In this document: piece after piece, positions 44,937-52,238 of the stretch
How the letters are laid out: every line of letters begins with the position of its first letter
Position numbering within the stretch: the stretch's first letter is position 1
Assembly: GCF_021228125.1 (NCBI RefSeq)
Contig: NZ_JAJQQS010000017.1
Span: 124,001-188,000 of the forward strand
DNA length: 64,000 nt
Source: Streptomyces albireticuli
Lineage (GTDB): Bacteria > Actinomycetota > Actinomycetes > Streptomycetales > Streptomycetaceae
Reading direction: 5' to 3'
The notes under the pieces: generated by a model
Seen by the model: the letters and a program-made list of their open reading frames with translations, nothing else
What the model was told of the DNA's origin: nothing
Databases searched by the model: none
Program-made: the position numbers and the translations under genes

Positions 44937-46319
44937 CTACCGCGTGGGGACTGCTAGGGGGCCCGTGCGGTAAACCGTTCCGGCGCAGGCGTCGTCGATC
45001 TTGGCGTCCGCTATGGCGGGCTCGCCGACGTCCGGGGTGTGGCTGACCACGACGCTCCCGGGCGGCTTGGGCGGAGGGGTGTTCTCGGACACGCCGGGCG
45101 TCTGCTCGGCGGCGGCCCGGCCGGCCGGGGCCTCGCTCGGGCTGGGCGCGGGGGTGGCGGGGCCGGTGTTCTTCGCGCAGCTGTTCGTCCCGCCGTCGGC
45201 CGAGGGTATCCAGGCGAACTTCACCTCGTACGCCTGGCCGGGCTGGAGGATCACCTCGCTGGGCTCGACCGCGGGGCTGGGCAGCCCCGTCGCGGCGTCG
45301 CCCTGGGTGTGGTCCACGACGGAGACCCGGGAGGGCTCCGCGCTGCCGCGCGCGCTGGCGGCGACGGTGCCGGGCCCCGCGACCGTACAGACGGTGCGGG
45401 AGACGTTGACGACGCGGAAGGCGCCGTAGACGCGGCCGTCCCGGTCGGCGGCGCCGACCGTGCCGGCGCCTTGGCCGAGCTGGTCGCGGTCACAGGTCGG
45501 GGAGACCGGGGCGAAGGTGTTGGTGGGGTCGGGCAGGCTGCTGGACGGGGTGCCCGACGGCTTGGGTTCGTTGCCCTTCCGGCCCTCTTCCTTCCGCTCC
45601 TCGCCCGGGGAGTCCTGGCTGTCGGAGTCCTTCTCCTCCGGGCCCCCGGAGCCGGTGAGGCCGTCGCCCCGGCCCTCGCCGCCCTCGTCCTCGTTGCGCT
45701 GACTGCTGGCGGTGGTCGTGCGCTGCTCGTCGGCCGCGTCCTCGGTCGAGGCGACGTGCAGGAGCGCGGGCAGCGCCGTACCACCGAGGATCAGCGCGGC
45801 CGCGGCGCCGATGAGGGCCTGCCGACGGCGCGCGCGCCGCATCGGGACCGCGCGCCGCAGCTGCTCCAGGGCGTCGGGGGACGGCTCCAGCTCCTCGACG
45901 GCGCCCTGGAGCAGCCGCCGCAGCGCCTGCTCGTCGACACCGCCCGGGCCGGAGGCGTCCGAGGGGCCGGTGAATCCGGACGGGCCGGAGACGTCCGAGG
46001 GACCGGCGAGTCCGGACGGGCCGGAACGACCGATCAGATCGTAGAGAGCCGCGGATCCGGAGAAAGAGTCAGCGGAGGAGCTCGCGTCGGCCGAGGGGTC
46101 GGCCGAGAAACCGGTCAGGGAGTCGGTCGAGAAACCGGCCGAGGAGTCGGTCGAGGAACCTGCCGACGAGTCGGCGGACGCCTCGACGGAACCGGAAGGC
46201 CCCGCCGGGTCGCCCGTGCCGAACGGGTCCGGCAGCCCCGCGGGGCCCGGCACGCGGGGTCGGGAAGAGCCGGACGAGCCGTCCTCGGGACGGCGGCCGT
46301 CCGAGTGCTGCTGGTTCAT
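44937..46319 (-). CDS. Membrane partner of SigE-family sigma factor
   Basis: 460 residues. The first 110 are Ser/Asp/Gly/Pro low-complexity (for example FSTDSLTGFSADPSADAS). A short helical cytosolic part (LRRLLQGAVEELEPSPDALEQL) and one transmembrane helix (ALIGAAAALILGGTALPALL, about 165-185) follow, then an acidic linker and a beta-rich outer domain with four Cys. Its start overlaps the sigma gene stop (ATGA), the classic layout of a sigma/anti-sigma pair. No zinc anti-sigma motif is visible, so the anti-sigma role is inferred from context. Confidence 0.75.
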   Translation of the reverse strand: MNQQHSDGRRPEDGSSGSSRPRVPGPAGLPDPFGTGDPAGPSGSVEASADSSAGSSTDSSAGFSTDSLTGFSADPSADASSSADSFSGSAALYDLIGRSGPSGLAGPSDVSGPSGFTGPSDASGPGGVDEQALRRLLQGAVEELEPSPDALEQLRRAVPMRRARRRQALIGAAAALILGGTALPALLHVASTEDAADEQRTTTASSQRNEDEGGEGRGDGLTGSGGPEEKDSDSQDSPGEERKEEGRKGNEPKPSGTPSSSLPDPTNTFAPVSPTCDRDQLGQGAGTVGAADRDGRVYGAFRVVNVSRTVCTVAGPGTVAASARGSAEPSRVSVVDHTQGDAATGLPSPAVEPSEVILQPGQAYEVKFAWIPSADGGTNSCAKNTGPATPAPSPSEAPAGRAAAEQTPGVSENTPPPKPPGSVVVSHTPDVGEPAIADAKIDDACAGTVYRTGPLAVPTR

Positions 46320-46975
46320 GCCGGAGCCTCCATGGCGACACGCAGCGCCGCGATGCCGCGGGAGCCGTACGCCTTGACCGAGCCGAGCGAGAGGCCCAGG
46401 GTCTCGGCGACCTGGGCCTCGGTCATGTCGGCGAAGTAGCGGAGGACGAGGACCTCGCGCTGGCGGCGCTGCAGTCCGCGCATCGCAGTGATCAATTGGT
46501 CTCGCTCCAGCTGTTCGTACGCGCCCTCCTCGGCGCTCGCCATGTCGGGCATCGGCTTGGACAGCAGCTTCAGCCCGAGGATGCGACGGCGCAGCGCGGA
46601 GCGGGACAGATTGACGACAGTCTGCCTCAAATAGGCCAGGGTCTTTTCCGGGTCCCGGACGCGGTTGCGCGCGGAGTGCACCCGTATGAAGGCTTCCTGG
46701 ACGACGTCCTCGCAGGAGGCGGTGTCGTCGAGGAGCAGCGCGGCGAGGCCGAGCAACGACCGGTAGTGGGCGCGGTAGGTCTCGGTGAGGTGGTCGACTG
46801 TGGTGCCCGCTGCCATCGCCTCGTCAGCGTCCCCACGCTGGGGCGGTAGCTGGGCGGTGGGGCGGGTGGTCGGCCAGGGAGCGATCACCGGCATGCCGCC
46901 CGACGCGCGGGGACGCGGGCGCACTGCGCTGCTGCCACGCCTCGGGACGGTTGCGATGCTGATGACCTCTGCCAC
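46316..46975 (-). CDS. SigE-family (ECF) RNA polymerase sigma factor
   Basis: 219 residues. Region 2: YRSLLGLAALLLDDTASCED then VVQEAFIRVHSARNRVRD; region 4: LQRRQREVLVLRYFADMTEAQ and GLSLGSVKAYGSRGIAAL. The wording TEAQVAETLGLSLGSVK is that of the actinobacterial SigE/SigM-like group. The start at 46975 adds an atypical leader; a later Met near MAAGTT is possible. Followed by its overlapping membrane partner. Confidence 0.9.
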   Translation of the reverse strand: MAEVISIATVPRRGSSAVRPRPRASGGMPVIAPWPTTRPTAQLPPQRGDADEAMAAGTTVDHLTETYRAHYRSLLGLAALLLDDTASCEDVVQEAFIRVHSARNRVRDPEKTLAYLRQTVVNLSRSALRRRILGLKLLSKPMPDMASAEEGAYEQLERDQLITAMRGLQRRQREVLVLRYFADMTEAQVAETLGLSLGSVKAYGSRGIAALRVAMEAPA

Positions 46976-47260
46976 GCCTGTTGGACACGCTTCCCCCCAT
47001 CAGGGTTGTACGCGCGAGGCACCCCGTTTGACGATGCGCCGCGTGACGATGCGTCATATGCCCTCATGCGTACCAGCTCTTCCTCAATGCCCCGGTTTTG
47101 GCACCACCGCAAGAGACGGCAGCAAAGACGCCCCGTGCTCGGTCACCGGTTCCGGCCGTCGGTTACGAGGGGCGGATAGTGATAGTCGAACACACCGTCT
47201 GCCCAGCTCAAGAGGTCTGGACCAACGACTTGATCACAAGACCTTCACGGATCCTCCAGA
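46976..47260. promoter_or_regulatory. Gap between sigma factor and asd
   Basis: 285 bp without a gene. Contains ACGATGCGCCGCGTGACGAT-type direct repeats (47031-47052) and a lower-GC part near 47210-47260; should hold the sigma-factor promoter. Confidence 0.4.
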
Positions 47261-48439
47261 TTAGGGAGTGGTCAGCTCCGCCGCCACGAATTCAGCGATC
47301 TGGGCGGTATTGAGGGCCGCGCCCTTGCGCAGGTTGTCACCGCAGACGAAGAACTCGAGCGCCTTGGGATCGTCGAGCGCGCGCCGCACCCGCCCCACCC
47401 ATGTGGGGTCCGTGCCGACCGCGTCGGCGGGCGTGGGGAACTCCCCCTCGGCGGGGTCGTCGACGAGCACCACACCCGGGGCGTTGGCCAGGATCTCGTG
47501 CGCCTGGGCGACCGAGACCTCTTTCTCGAAGCGCGCGTGCACGGTGAGGGAGTGCGTCGTGATCACCGGTACGCGCACACAGGTCGCGCTCACCGGGAGC
47601 CCCGGCAGCCCCAGGATCTTCCGGGACTCGTCCCGGATCTTCAGCTCCTCGGAGGACCAGCCGTCCTCCCGGGGCGAGCCCACCCAGGGCACGACGTTCA
47701 GCGCCAGCGGGGCCGGGAAAGGACCCATGGCGTCGCCGACCGCCCGCCGGACGTCGCCCGGCTGCGTACCCGCGCCCACGCCCATACCCGAACCCGCGCC
47801 CGTACCGCCACCCGCACTCGCTCCCGTACCGCCACCAGTACCCGTACCCGGCGAGGAGGCGCCGGCGACCGCCGCGAGCTGCGCCCGCAGCGTGTCGACG
47901 CCGGCCTTTCCCGCGCCGGAAGCGGCCTGGTAGGAGGAGACGACGAGCCCGCTCAGCCCGAACTCGGCGTGCAGCGCGCCCACCGCGACGATCATGGACA
48001 GCGTGGTGCAGTTGGGGTTGGAGATGATGCCGCGCGGCCGTACCCGCGCCGCGTGCGCGTTGACCTCGGGCACCACCAGCGGTACGTCCGGGTCCATCCG
48101 GAACGCCCCGGAGTTGTCGACGACCACCACGCCCTTGGCGGTGGCGATCGGCGCCCAGCGTGCCGCGACGTCGTCGGGCACGTCGAACATCGCGACGTCG
48201 ACCCCGTCGAAGACCTCCTCGGCCAGCGCGAGGACCGGGGTCTCCACGCCCCGGACGGCCAGCGTGCGGCCGGCCGAGCGGGCGGACGCCACGAGGCGGA
48301 TCTCGCCCCAGACGTCCGCGTGCCGGGAGAGGATCTCCAGCATGACCGTGCCCACGGCGCCGGTGGCGCCGACCACGGCGAGGGTCGGCTTACGGCCCGT
48401 ACCCGCCGGAACGGGACGGGCCGCGTAGCCGCCGGTCAT
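47261..48439 (-). CDS. asd: Aspartate-semialdehyde dehydrogenase
   Basis: 392 residues; normal length is about 340. NADPH-binding VVGATGAVGTVMLEIL, catalytic Cys144 in ISNPNCTTLSM, SSYQAASGAGKAG and the C-terminal FVCGDNLRKGAA are intact. Residues about 195-224 (47768-47857) are a Gly/Thr/Ala-only insert encoded by imperfect 6-bp repeats, in the loop after the SSYQAASG segment. It reduces aspartyl phosphate in lysine, threonine and methionine biosynthesis. Overlaps ask (ATGA at 48436), so they are an operon. Confidence 0.95.
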   Translation of the reverse strand: MTGGYAARPVPAGTGRKPTLAVVGATGAVGTVMLEILSRHADVWGEIRLVASARSAGRTLAVRGVETPVLALAEEVFDGVDVAMFDVPDDVAARWAPIATAKGVVVVDNSGAFRMDPDVPLVVPEVNAHAARVRPRGIISNPNCTTLSMIVAVGALHAEFGLSGLVVSSYQAASGAGKAGVDTLRAQLAAVAGASSPGTGTGGGTGASAGGGTGAGSGMGVGAGTQPGDVRRAVGDAMGPFPAPLALNVVPWVGSPREDGWSSEELKIRDESRKILGLPGLPVSATCVRVPVITTHSLTVHARFEKEVSVAQAHEILANAPGVVLVDDPAEGEFPTPADAVGTDPTWVGRVRRALDDPKALEFFVCGDNLRKGAALNTAQIAEFVAAELTTP

Positions 48440-48957
48440 CGACCGGTGCCGCCGTAGACGACCGCCTCGTCGCTCTCGCTGTCCAGGCCGAAGGCCGTGT
48501 GCACGGCGCGCACGGACTCGTTGGCGTCGTCGGCGCGGGTGACCACCGAGATGCGGATCTCGGAGGTCGAGATCAGCTCGATGTTCACGCCCGCGTCGGA
48601 CAGCGCCTCGAAGAAGGTCGCCGTGACACCCGGGTTGGTCTTCATGCCCGCGCCGACCAGGGAGATCTTCGCGATCTGGTCGTCGTAGCGCAGCGAGTCG
48701 AAGCCGACGCGCCCCTTCGTCTTCTCCAGCGCCTCGATGGCCTTGCGGCCCTCGGTCTTCGGGAGGGTGAAGGAGATGTCCGTGAGGCCCGTGGAGGCCG
48801 CCGAGACGTTCTGGACGATCATGTCGATGTTGATCTCGGCGTCCGAGATGGCACGGAAGATCGTCGCGGCCTCGCCCGGCTTGTCCGGCACCCCGACGAC
48901 CGTGACCTTGGCCTCGGACGTGTCGTGGGCAACACCCGAAATGATCGCCTGCTCCAT
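48436..48957 (-). CDS. Aspartokinase beta subunit (internal start)
   Basis: 173 residues from an internal ATG at 48957 (MEQAIISGVAHD). GAGGGGAC on the minus strand lies 7 bases before it. It matches the position of the lysC-beta start in Corynebacterium glutamicum, which forms alpha2-beta2 enzyme. Inference from site and analogy. Confidence 0.6.
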   Translation of the reverse strand: MEQAIISGVAHDTSEAKVTVVGVPDKPGEAATIFRAISDAEINIDMIVQNVSAASTGLTDISFTLPKTEGRKAIEALEKTKGRVGFDSLRYDDQIAKISLVGAGMKTNPGVTATFFEALSDAGVNIELISTSEIRISVVTRADDANESVRAVHTAFGLDSESDEAVVYGGTGR

Positions 48958-49707
48958 CGGCTGGTCCCCTCGCGGTTCGTTGCTGACCCAGGTGCCCTGG
49001 AGCCCCGAGAAGGACGAGCGCACGTGGATCGGGATGTTGTAACGGCGTGCGTATTCGACGCAGCGGTGCAGCAGCACCTTGGAACCGGAGCTCGCCAGCT
49101 CCAGCATGTCCTCGAACGAGATCCAGTCGATCTTGCGGGCCTTCTTCACGACCCGCGGATCGGCGGTGAAGACCCCGTCGACGTCGGTGTAGATCTCGCA
49201 CACCTCGGCGTTGAGCGCGGCGGCCAGCGCGACGGCGGTGGTGTCGCTGCCGCCCCGGCCCAGGGTGGTGATGTCCTTCTTGTCCTGGGACACACCCTGG
49301 AAGCCGGCCACGATCGCGATGTTGCCCGCGTCGACGGACTGCTGGATCCGGCCCGGCGTGACGTCGATGATCCGCGCTTTGTTGTGGACCGAGTCGGTGA
49401 TGACTCCGGCCTGGCTGCCCGTGAACGACTGCGCCTCGTGACCGAGGTTTTTGATCGCCATGGCCAGCAGCGCCATGGAGATGCGCTCTCCGGCGGTCAG
49501 CAGCATGTCGAACTCGCGCCCGGCAGGAATCGGCGAAACCTGCCCGGCGAGGTCGATCAACTCGTCCGTCGTGTCACCCATCGCGGAAACCACGACGACC
49601 ACACGGTGGCCGTTCTTCTTGGCTTCGACGATTCGCTTGGCAACCCGCTTGATGCCTTCGGCATCGGCAACGGAGGAGCCTCCGTACTTCTGCACGACAA
49701 GGCCCAC
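48436..49707 (-). CDS. ask: Aspartokinase
   Basis: 423 residues. VVQKYGGSSVADAEGIKRVA at the start, GRGGSDTTAVALAAALNAE in the kinase domain, then two ACT domains (about 265-420) that bind lysine/threonine for feedback control. GTG 49707 has GAGGAG 6 bases upstream. An in-frame ATG at 48957 with its own GAGGGGAC would make the beta subunit, as in Corynebacterium lysC. First enzyme of the aspartate family pathway. Confidence 0.96.
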   Translation of the reverse strand: MGLVVQKYGGSSVADAEGIKRVAKRIVEAKKNGHRVVVVVSAMGDTTDELIDLAGQVSPIPAGREFDMLLTAGERISMALLAMAIKNLGHEAQSFTGSQAGVITDSVHNKARIIDVTPGRIQQSVDAGNIAIVAGFQGVSQDKKDITTLGRGGSDTTAVALAAALNAEVCEIYTDVDGVFTADPRVVKKARKIDWISFEDMLELASSGSKVLLHRCVEYARRYNIPIHVRSSFSGLQGTWVSNEPRGDQPMEQAIISGVAHDTSEAKVTVVGVPDKPGEAATIFRAISDAEINIDMIVQNVSAASTGLTDISFTLPKTEGRKAIEALEKTKGRVGFDSLRYDDQIAKISLVGAGMKTNPGVTATFFEALSDAGVNIELISTSEIRISVVTRADDANESVRAVHTAFGLDSESDEAVVYGGTGR

Positions 49708-50064
49708 GTGCGCTCCTCGCAACTATGTGTAATGCGGTCGGCTCAGTCTAACGAGCGGCTGGAATCAGCCACGCGGATATCGCATGGTGAGATGTCCGGC
49801 CCGCTCCAGGGAGGTCCCTGCCCCCTTCCCGGGGGCGCACGCGCGAAGGTGATCCAGGTCACGGAGTGCGGCGCCGTTCACGGCCGCGGCGCGACGGGCC
49901 CGCGGCGCGACGGGCGCGGCGCGTAAGCAGTGCTGCCGGGCAGCGGCGCGTACCGGGCGGCACCGCTTACGGGCAGCAGCGCGTCCGGAGCGACACCGCC
50001 TACGGGCGGCAGCGCCTCCGGAACGACACCGCCTACGGGCCGCCTACGGGCCGCCCCCGCCGCG
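49708..50064. other. Gap with 33-bp repeats
   Basis: 357 bp between ask and DUF5063. Units of 33 bp containing CACCGC(T/C)TACGGGC recur at 49961, 49994 and 50027, with weaker copies before. No gene; ask promoter is expected close to 49720-49800. Confidence 0.6.
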
Positions 50065-50721
50065 TCACACGCTCCGCAGCCCCAGCGGGCCGGCGATCTC
50101 CGCGGCCATCACCTTCCCGGCCTCCTCGGCCAGCTGCTCCTCCGTGGCCGCGGAGTCCGTGTCCAGGCCCTGGAGCTCGTCCAGCGGCTGGTCGAGGCGG
50201 ACGTGCGCGACCAGGGACTGCAGGGCCCGCAGCGCGGCCGAGGCCGTGGGGCCCCAGTTGGAGAGGTAGGAGAACTGCCACCACCACAGGGCCTCGCTGA
50301 CCCGGCCGTCGCGGTAGTGCGCCATGCCGTGGCGCAGATCCGTGATGATGTCGGCGAGGTCGTCGGAGATCCGGCAGGCGACGGGGGCGCTGCGCGGCAC
50401 GTACGGGTCGAAGACCTCGGAGTAGACGTCCACCGGGTCGAGCAGGACGGCGAACCGCTCGCGCAGCTCGTCGACGTCGGGCTCGGGGCCGACGTCCGGC
50501 TCGTACCGCTCGTCGGGCAGGAAGTCCTCGTGCGCGCCGAGCCGGCCGCCGGTGAGGAGGAGCTGGGAGACCTCCAGCAGCAGGAAGGGCACGGCGCTGT
50601 CGGGCTCGTCGCCGCGGGACACCTCGGCGACCGCGACGATGAAGCTCTCGATCGAGTCGGCGATCTGGACGGCGAAGTCGTCGGGATCGCGCTTGGCGTC
50701 ATGGAGCGTTGCGTCAGACAT
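50065..50721 (-). CDS. DUF5063 family protein
   Basis: 218 residues, FAVQIADSIESFIVAVAEVS and YRDGRVSEALWWWQFSYLSN typical of DUF5063. Helical, soluble, unknown function. It follows recR with an 8-base overlap, so it is in the recR operon, which may mean a recombination-linked role. Confidence 0.85.
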   Translation of the reverse strand: MSDATLHDAKRDPDDFAVQIADSIESFIVAVAEVSRGDEPDSAVPFLLLEVSQLLLTGGRLGAHEDFLPDERYEPDVGPEPDVDELRERFAVLLDPVDVYSEVFDPYVPRSAPVACRISDDLADIITDLRHGMAHYRDGRVSEALWWWQFSYLSNWGPTASAALRALQSLVAHVRLDQPLDELQGLDTDSAATEEQLAEEAGKVMAAEIAGPLGLRSV

Positions 50722-51313
50722 CGAGAAGTCGTCTCCCTTCGAAGGCACGCCCGAGCGTGACCTCGTCGGCGTATTCAAGATCTCCACCCACGGGCAGACC
50801 ACTGGCCAGCCGCGTGACCTTCAAACCCATGGGCTTCACCATGCGCGCGAGGTACGTGGCGGTGGCCTCCCCCTCCAGGTTGGGGTCTGTGGCGAGGATC
50901 AGCTCGGTGACGGTGCCGTCCGCGAGCCGGGTGAGCAGCTCCCGGATGCGCAGATCGTCCGGGCCGACGCCCTCGATGGGGCTGATGGCCCCGCCGAGTA
51001 CGTGATAGCGGCCGCGGAACTCGCGGGTCCGCTCGATCGCGACCACGTCCTTGGACTCCTCCACCACGCAGATGACGGCGGGGTCGCGGCGCGGGTCGAG
51101 GCAGACGCGGCAGCGCTCGTCCTGCGCGACGTTGCCGCAGACCGCGCAGAAGCGGACCTTCGCCTTGACCTCGGTCAGCGCGTGGGCGAGCCGACGGACG
51201 TCGGCCGGCTCGGCCTGGAGGATGTGGAAGGCGATCCGCTGCGCGCTCTTGGGACCGACGCCGGGCAGCCTGCCCAGTTCGTCGATGAGGTCCTGGACCA
51301 CGCCTTCATACAC
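50714..51313 (-). CDS. recR: Recombination mediator RecR
   Basis: 199 residues. The C4 zinc motif CAVCGNVAQDERCRVC, the Toprim motif VVEESKDVVAIERT, and LPGVGPKSAQRIAFHILQA at the N-terminal HhH. Works with RecO/RecF to load RecA on gapped DNA. GTG 51313 with AAGGAG. Gene order ybaB-recR is conserved in bacteria. Confidence 0.96.
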   Translation of the reverse strand: MYEGVVQDLIDELGRLPGVGPKSAQRIAFHILQAEPADVRRLAHALTEVKAKVRFCAVCGNVAQDERCRVCLDPRRDPAVICVVEESKDVVAIERTREFRGRYHVLGGAISPIEGVGPDDLRIRELLTRLADGTVTELILATDPNLEGEATATYLARMVKPMGLKVTRLASGLPVGGDLEYADEVTLGRAFEGRRLLDV

Positions 51314-51326
51314 GGATCGAATGCTC

Positions 51327-51454
51327 CTTCTGTCTCTGTCTGTCGTTGTCGCTGTCTGTCGTTTGTCGCGGTCTGTCGCTGCCGCGGTCCGTCCCCACCG
51401 CGCCGGCGTCGCCGCGCCGGCGGCCGGGCCCGCTTAGCCGGCGGCCGGGCCTGC
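51327..51454. repeat. TGTC-rich tract and 21-bp tandem repeat
   Basis: CTGTCTGTCG repeats (51327-51385) and two copies of CCGGCGGCCGGGCC(C/T)GCTTAG at 51417-51437 and 51438-51458. The second copy contains the stop codon of the YbaB gene. Confidence 0.6.
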
Positions 51455-51793
51455 TTAGAAGGGCAGACCCGGGATGCCGCCGCCCAGGCCCTGGGCGAGC
51501 GGGCCGAGCTTCTGCTGCTGGAGCTGCTGCGCCGTCGCGTTGGCGTCGCGCACGGCGGCGACGACGAGGTCGGCGAGGGTCTCGGTGTCCTCGGGGTCCA
51601 CGGCCTTGGGGTCGATCACCAGGGCCTGGAGCTCACCGGCGCCGGTGACGGTCGCCTTGACGAGGCCGCCGCCCGCGGTGCCCTCGACCGGGGTGCGCGC
51701 GAGCTCCTCCTGGGCCGCCGCGAGGTCCTGCTGCATCTTCTGGGCCTGCTGGAGCAGCTGCTGCATGTTGGGCTGGCCACCACCGGGGATCAC
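51455..51793 (-). CDS. YbaB/EbfC nucleoid-associated protein
   Basis: 112 residues with MQQLLQQAQKMQQDLAAAQE and GLVKATVTGAGELQALVIDP, the hallmark of the family, which binds DNA as a dimer and is encoded next to recR. GTG start with AGGAGCG. Part of the dnaX-ybaB-recR locus. Confidence 0.94.
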   Translation of the reverse strand: MIPGGGQPNMQQLLQQAQKMQQDLAAAQEELARTPVEGTAGGGLVKATVTGAGELQALVIDPKAVDPEDTETLADLVVAAVRDANATAQQLQQQKLGPLAQGLGGGIPGLPF

Positions 51794-52238
51794 GGTTTCG
51801 CTCCTGGCTGTCGACGACGATGTCTCGGTAGCCCGAGCCTACGTGTTCGCCGGGCGGCGCGCCCTATGCCGGGGGAAGAAGTCCGGTAGGCGCCTGGGGG
51901 CGTACGCGGCGCATCCGGAACGGGCGCGGAATCCGTACCGAATCCACAGCGAATCCGTACCGAACACACGCGGAACGCGACCGTACGGCTACTCGTACGG
52001 GCGCGTGTGCGGAGCGGCCTCGGACGGGTGCGAAGGCGGGCGTACGGACCGTACGGGGCGGCCGGCCCCGGATCAGCGGACTGCGCGCCTCGCGCCCGGG
52101 CGCGGGGCGCGCGGTCCGGTCTTCGGGCTTCCGTTCCGGCATCCGGCTCTTCGCCCGGCCCCGGCCCCGGCCCCGGCCCCGGCCCTCGCCCCTCGACCGC
52201 CGGGCCCTCAGCCGCCCGCCGTCTACTCGCTTACTCGT
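51794..52238. other. Gap between dnaX and ybaB
   Basis: 445 bp without a gene. CGTACGG-containing imperfect repeats (51935-52070) and CCCCGG repeats (52157-52184). It would hold the ybaB-recR promoter. Confidence 0.55.
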
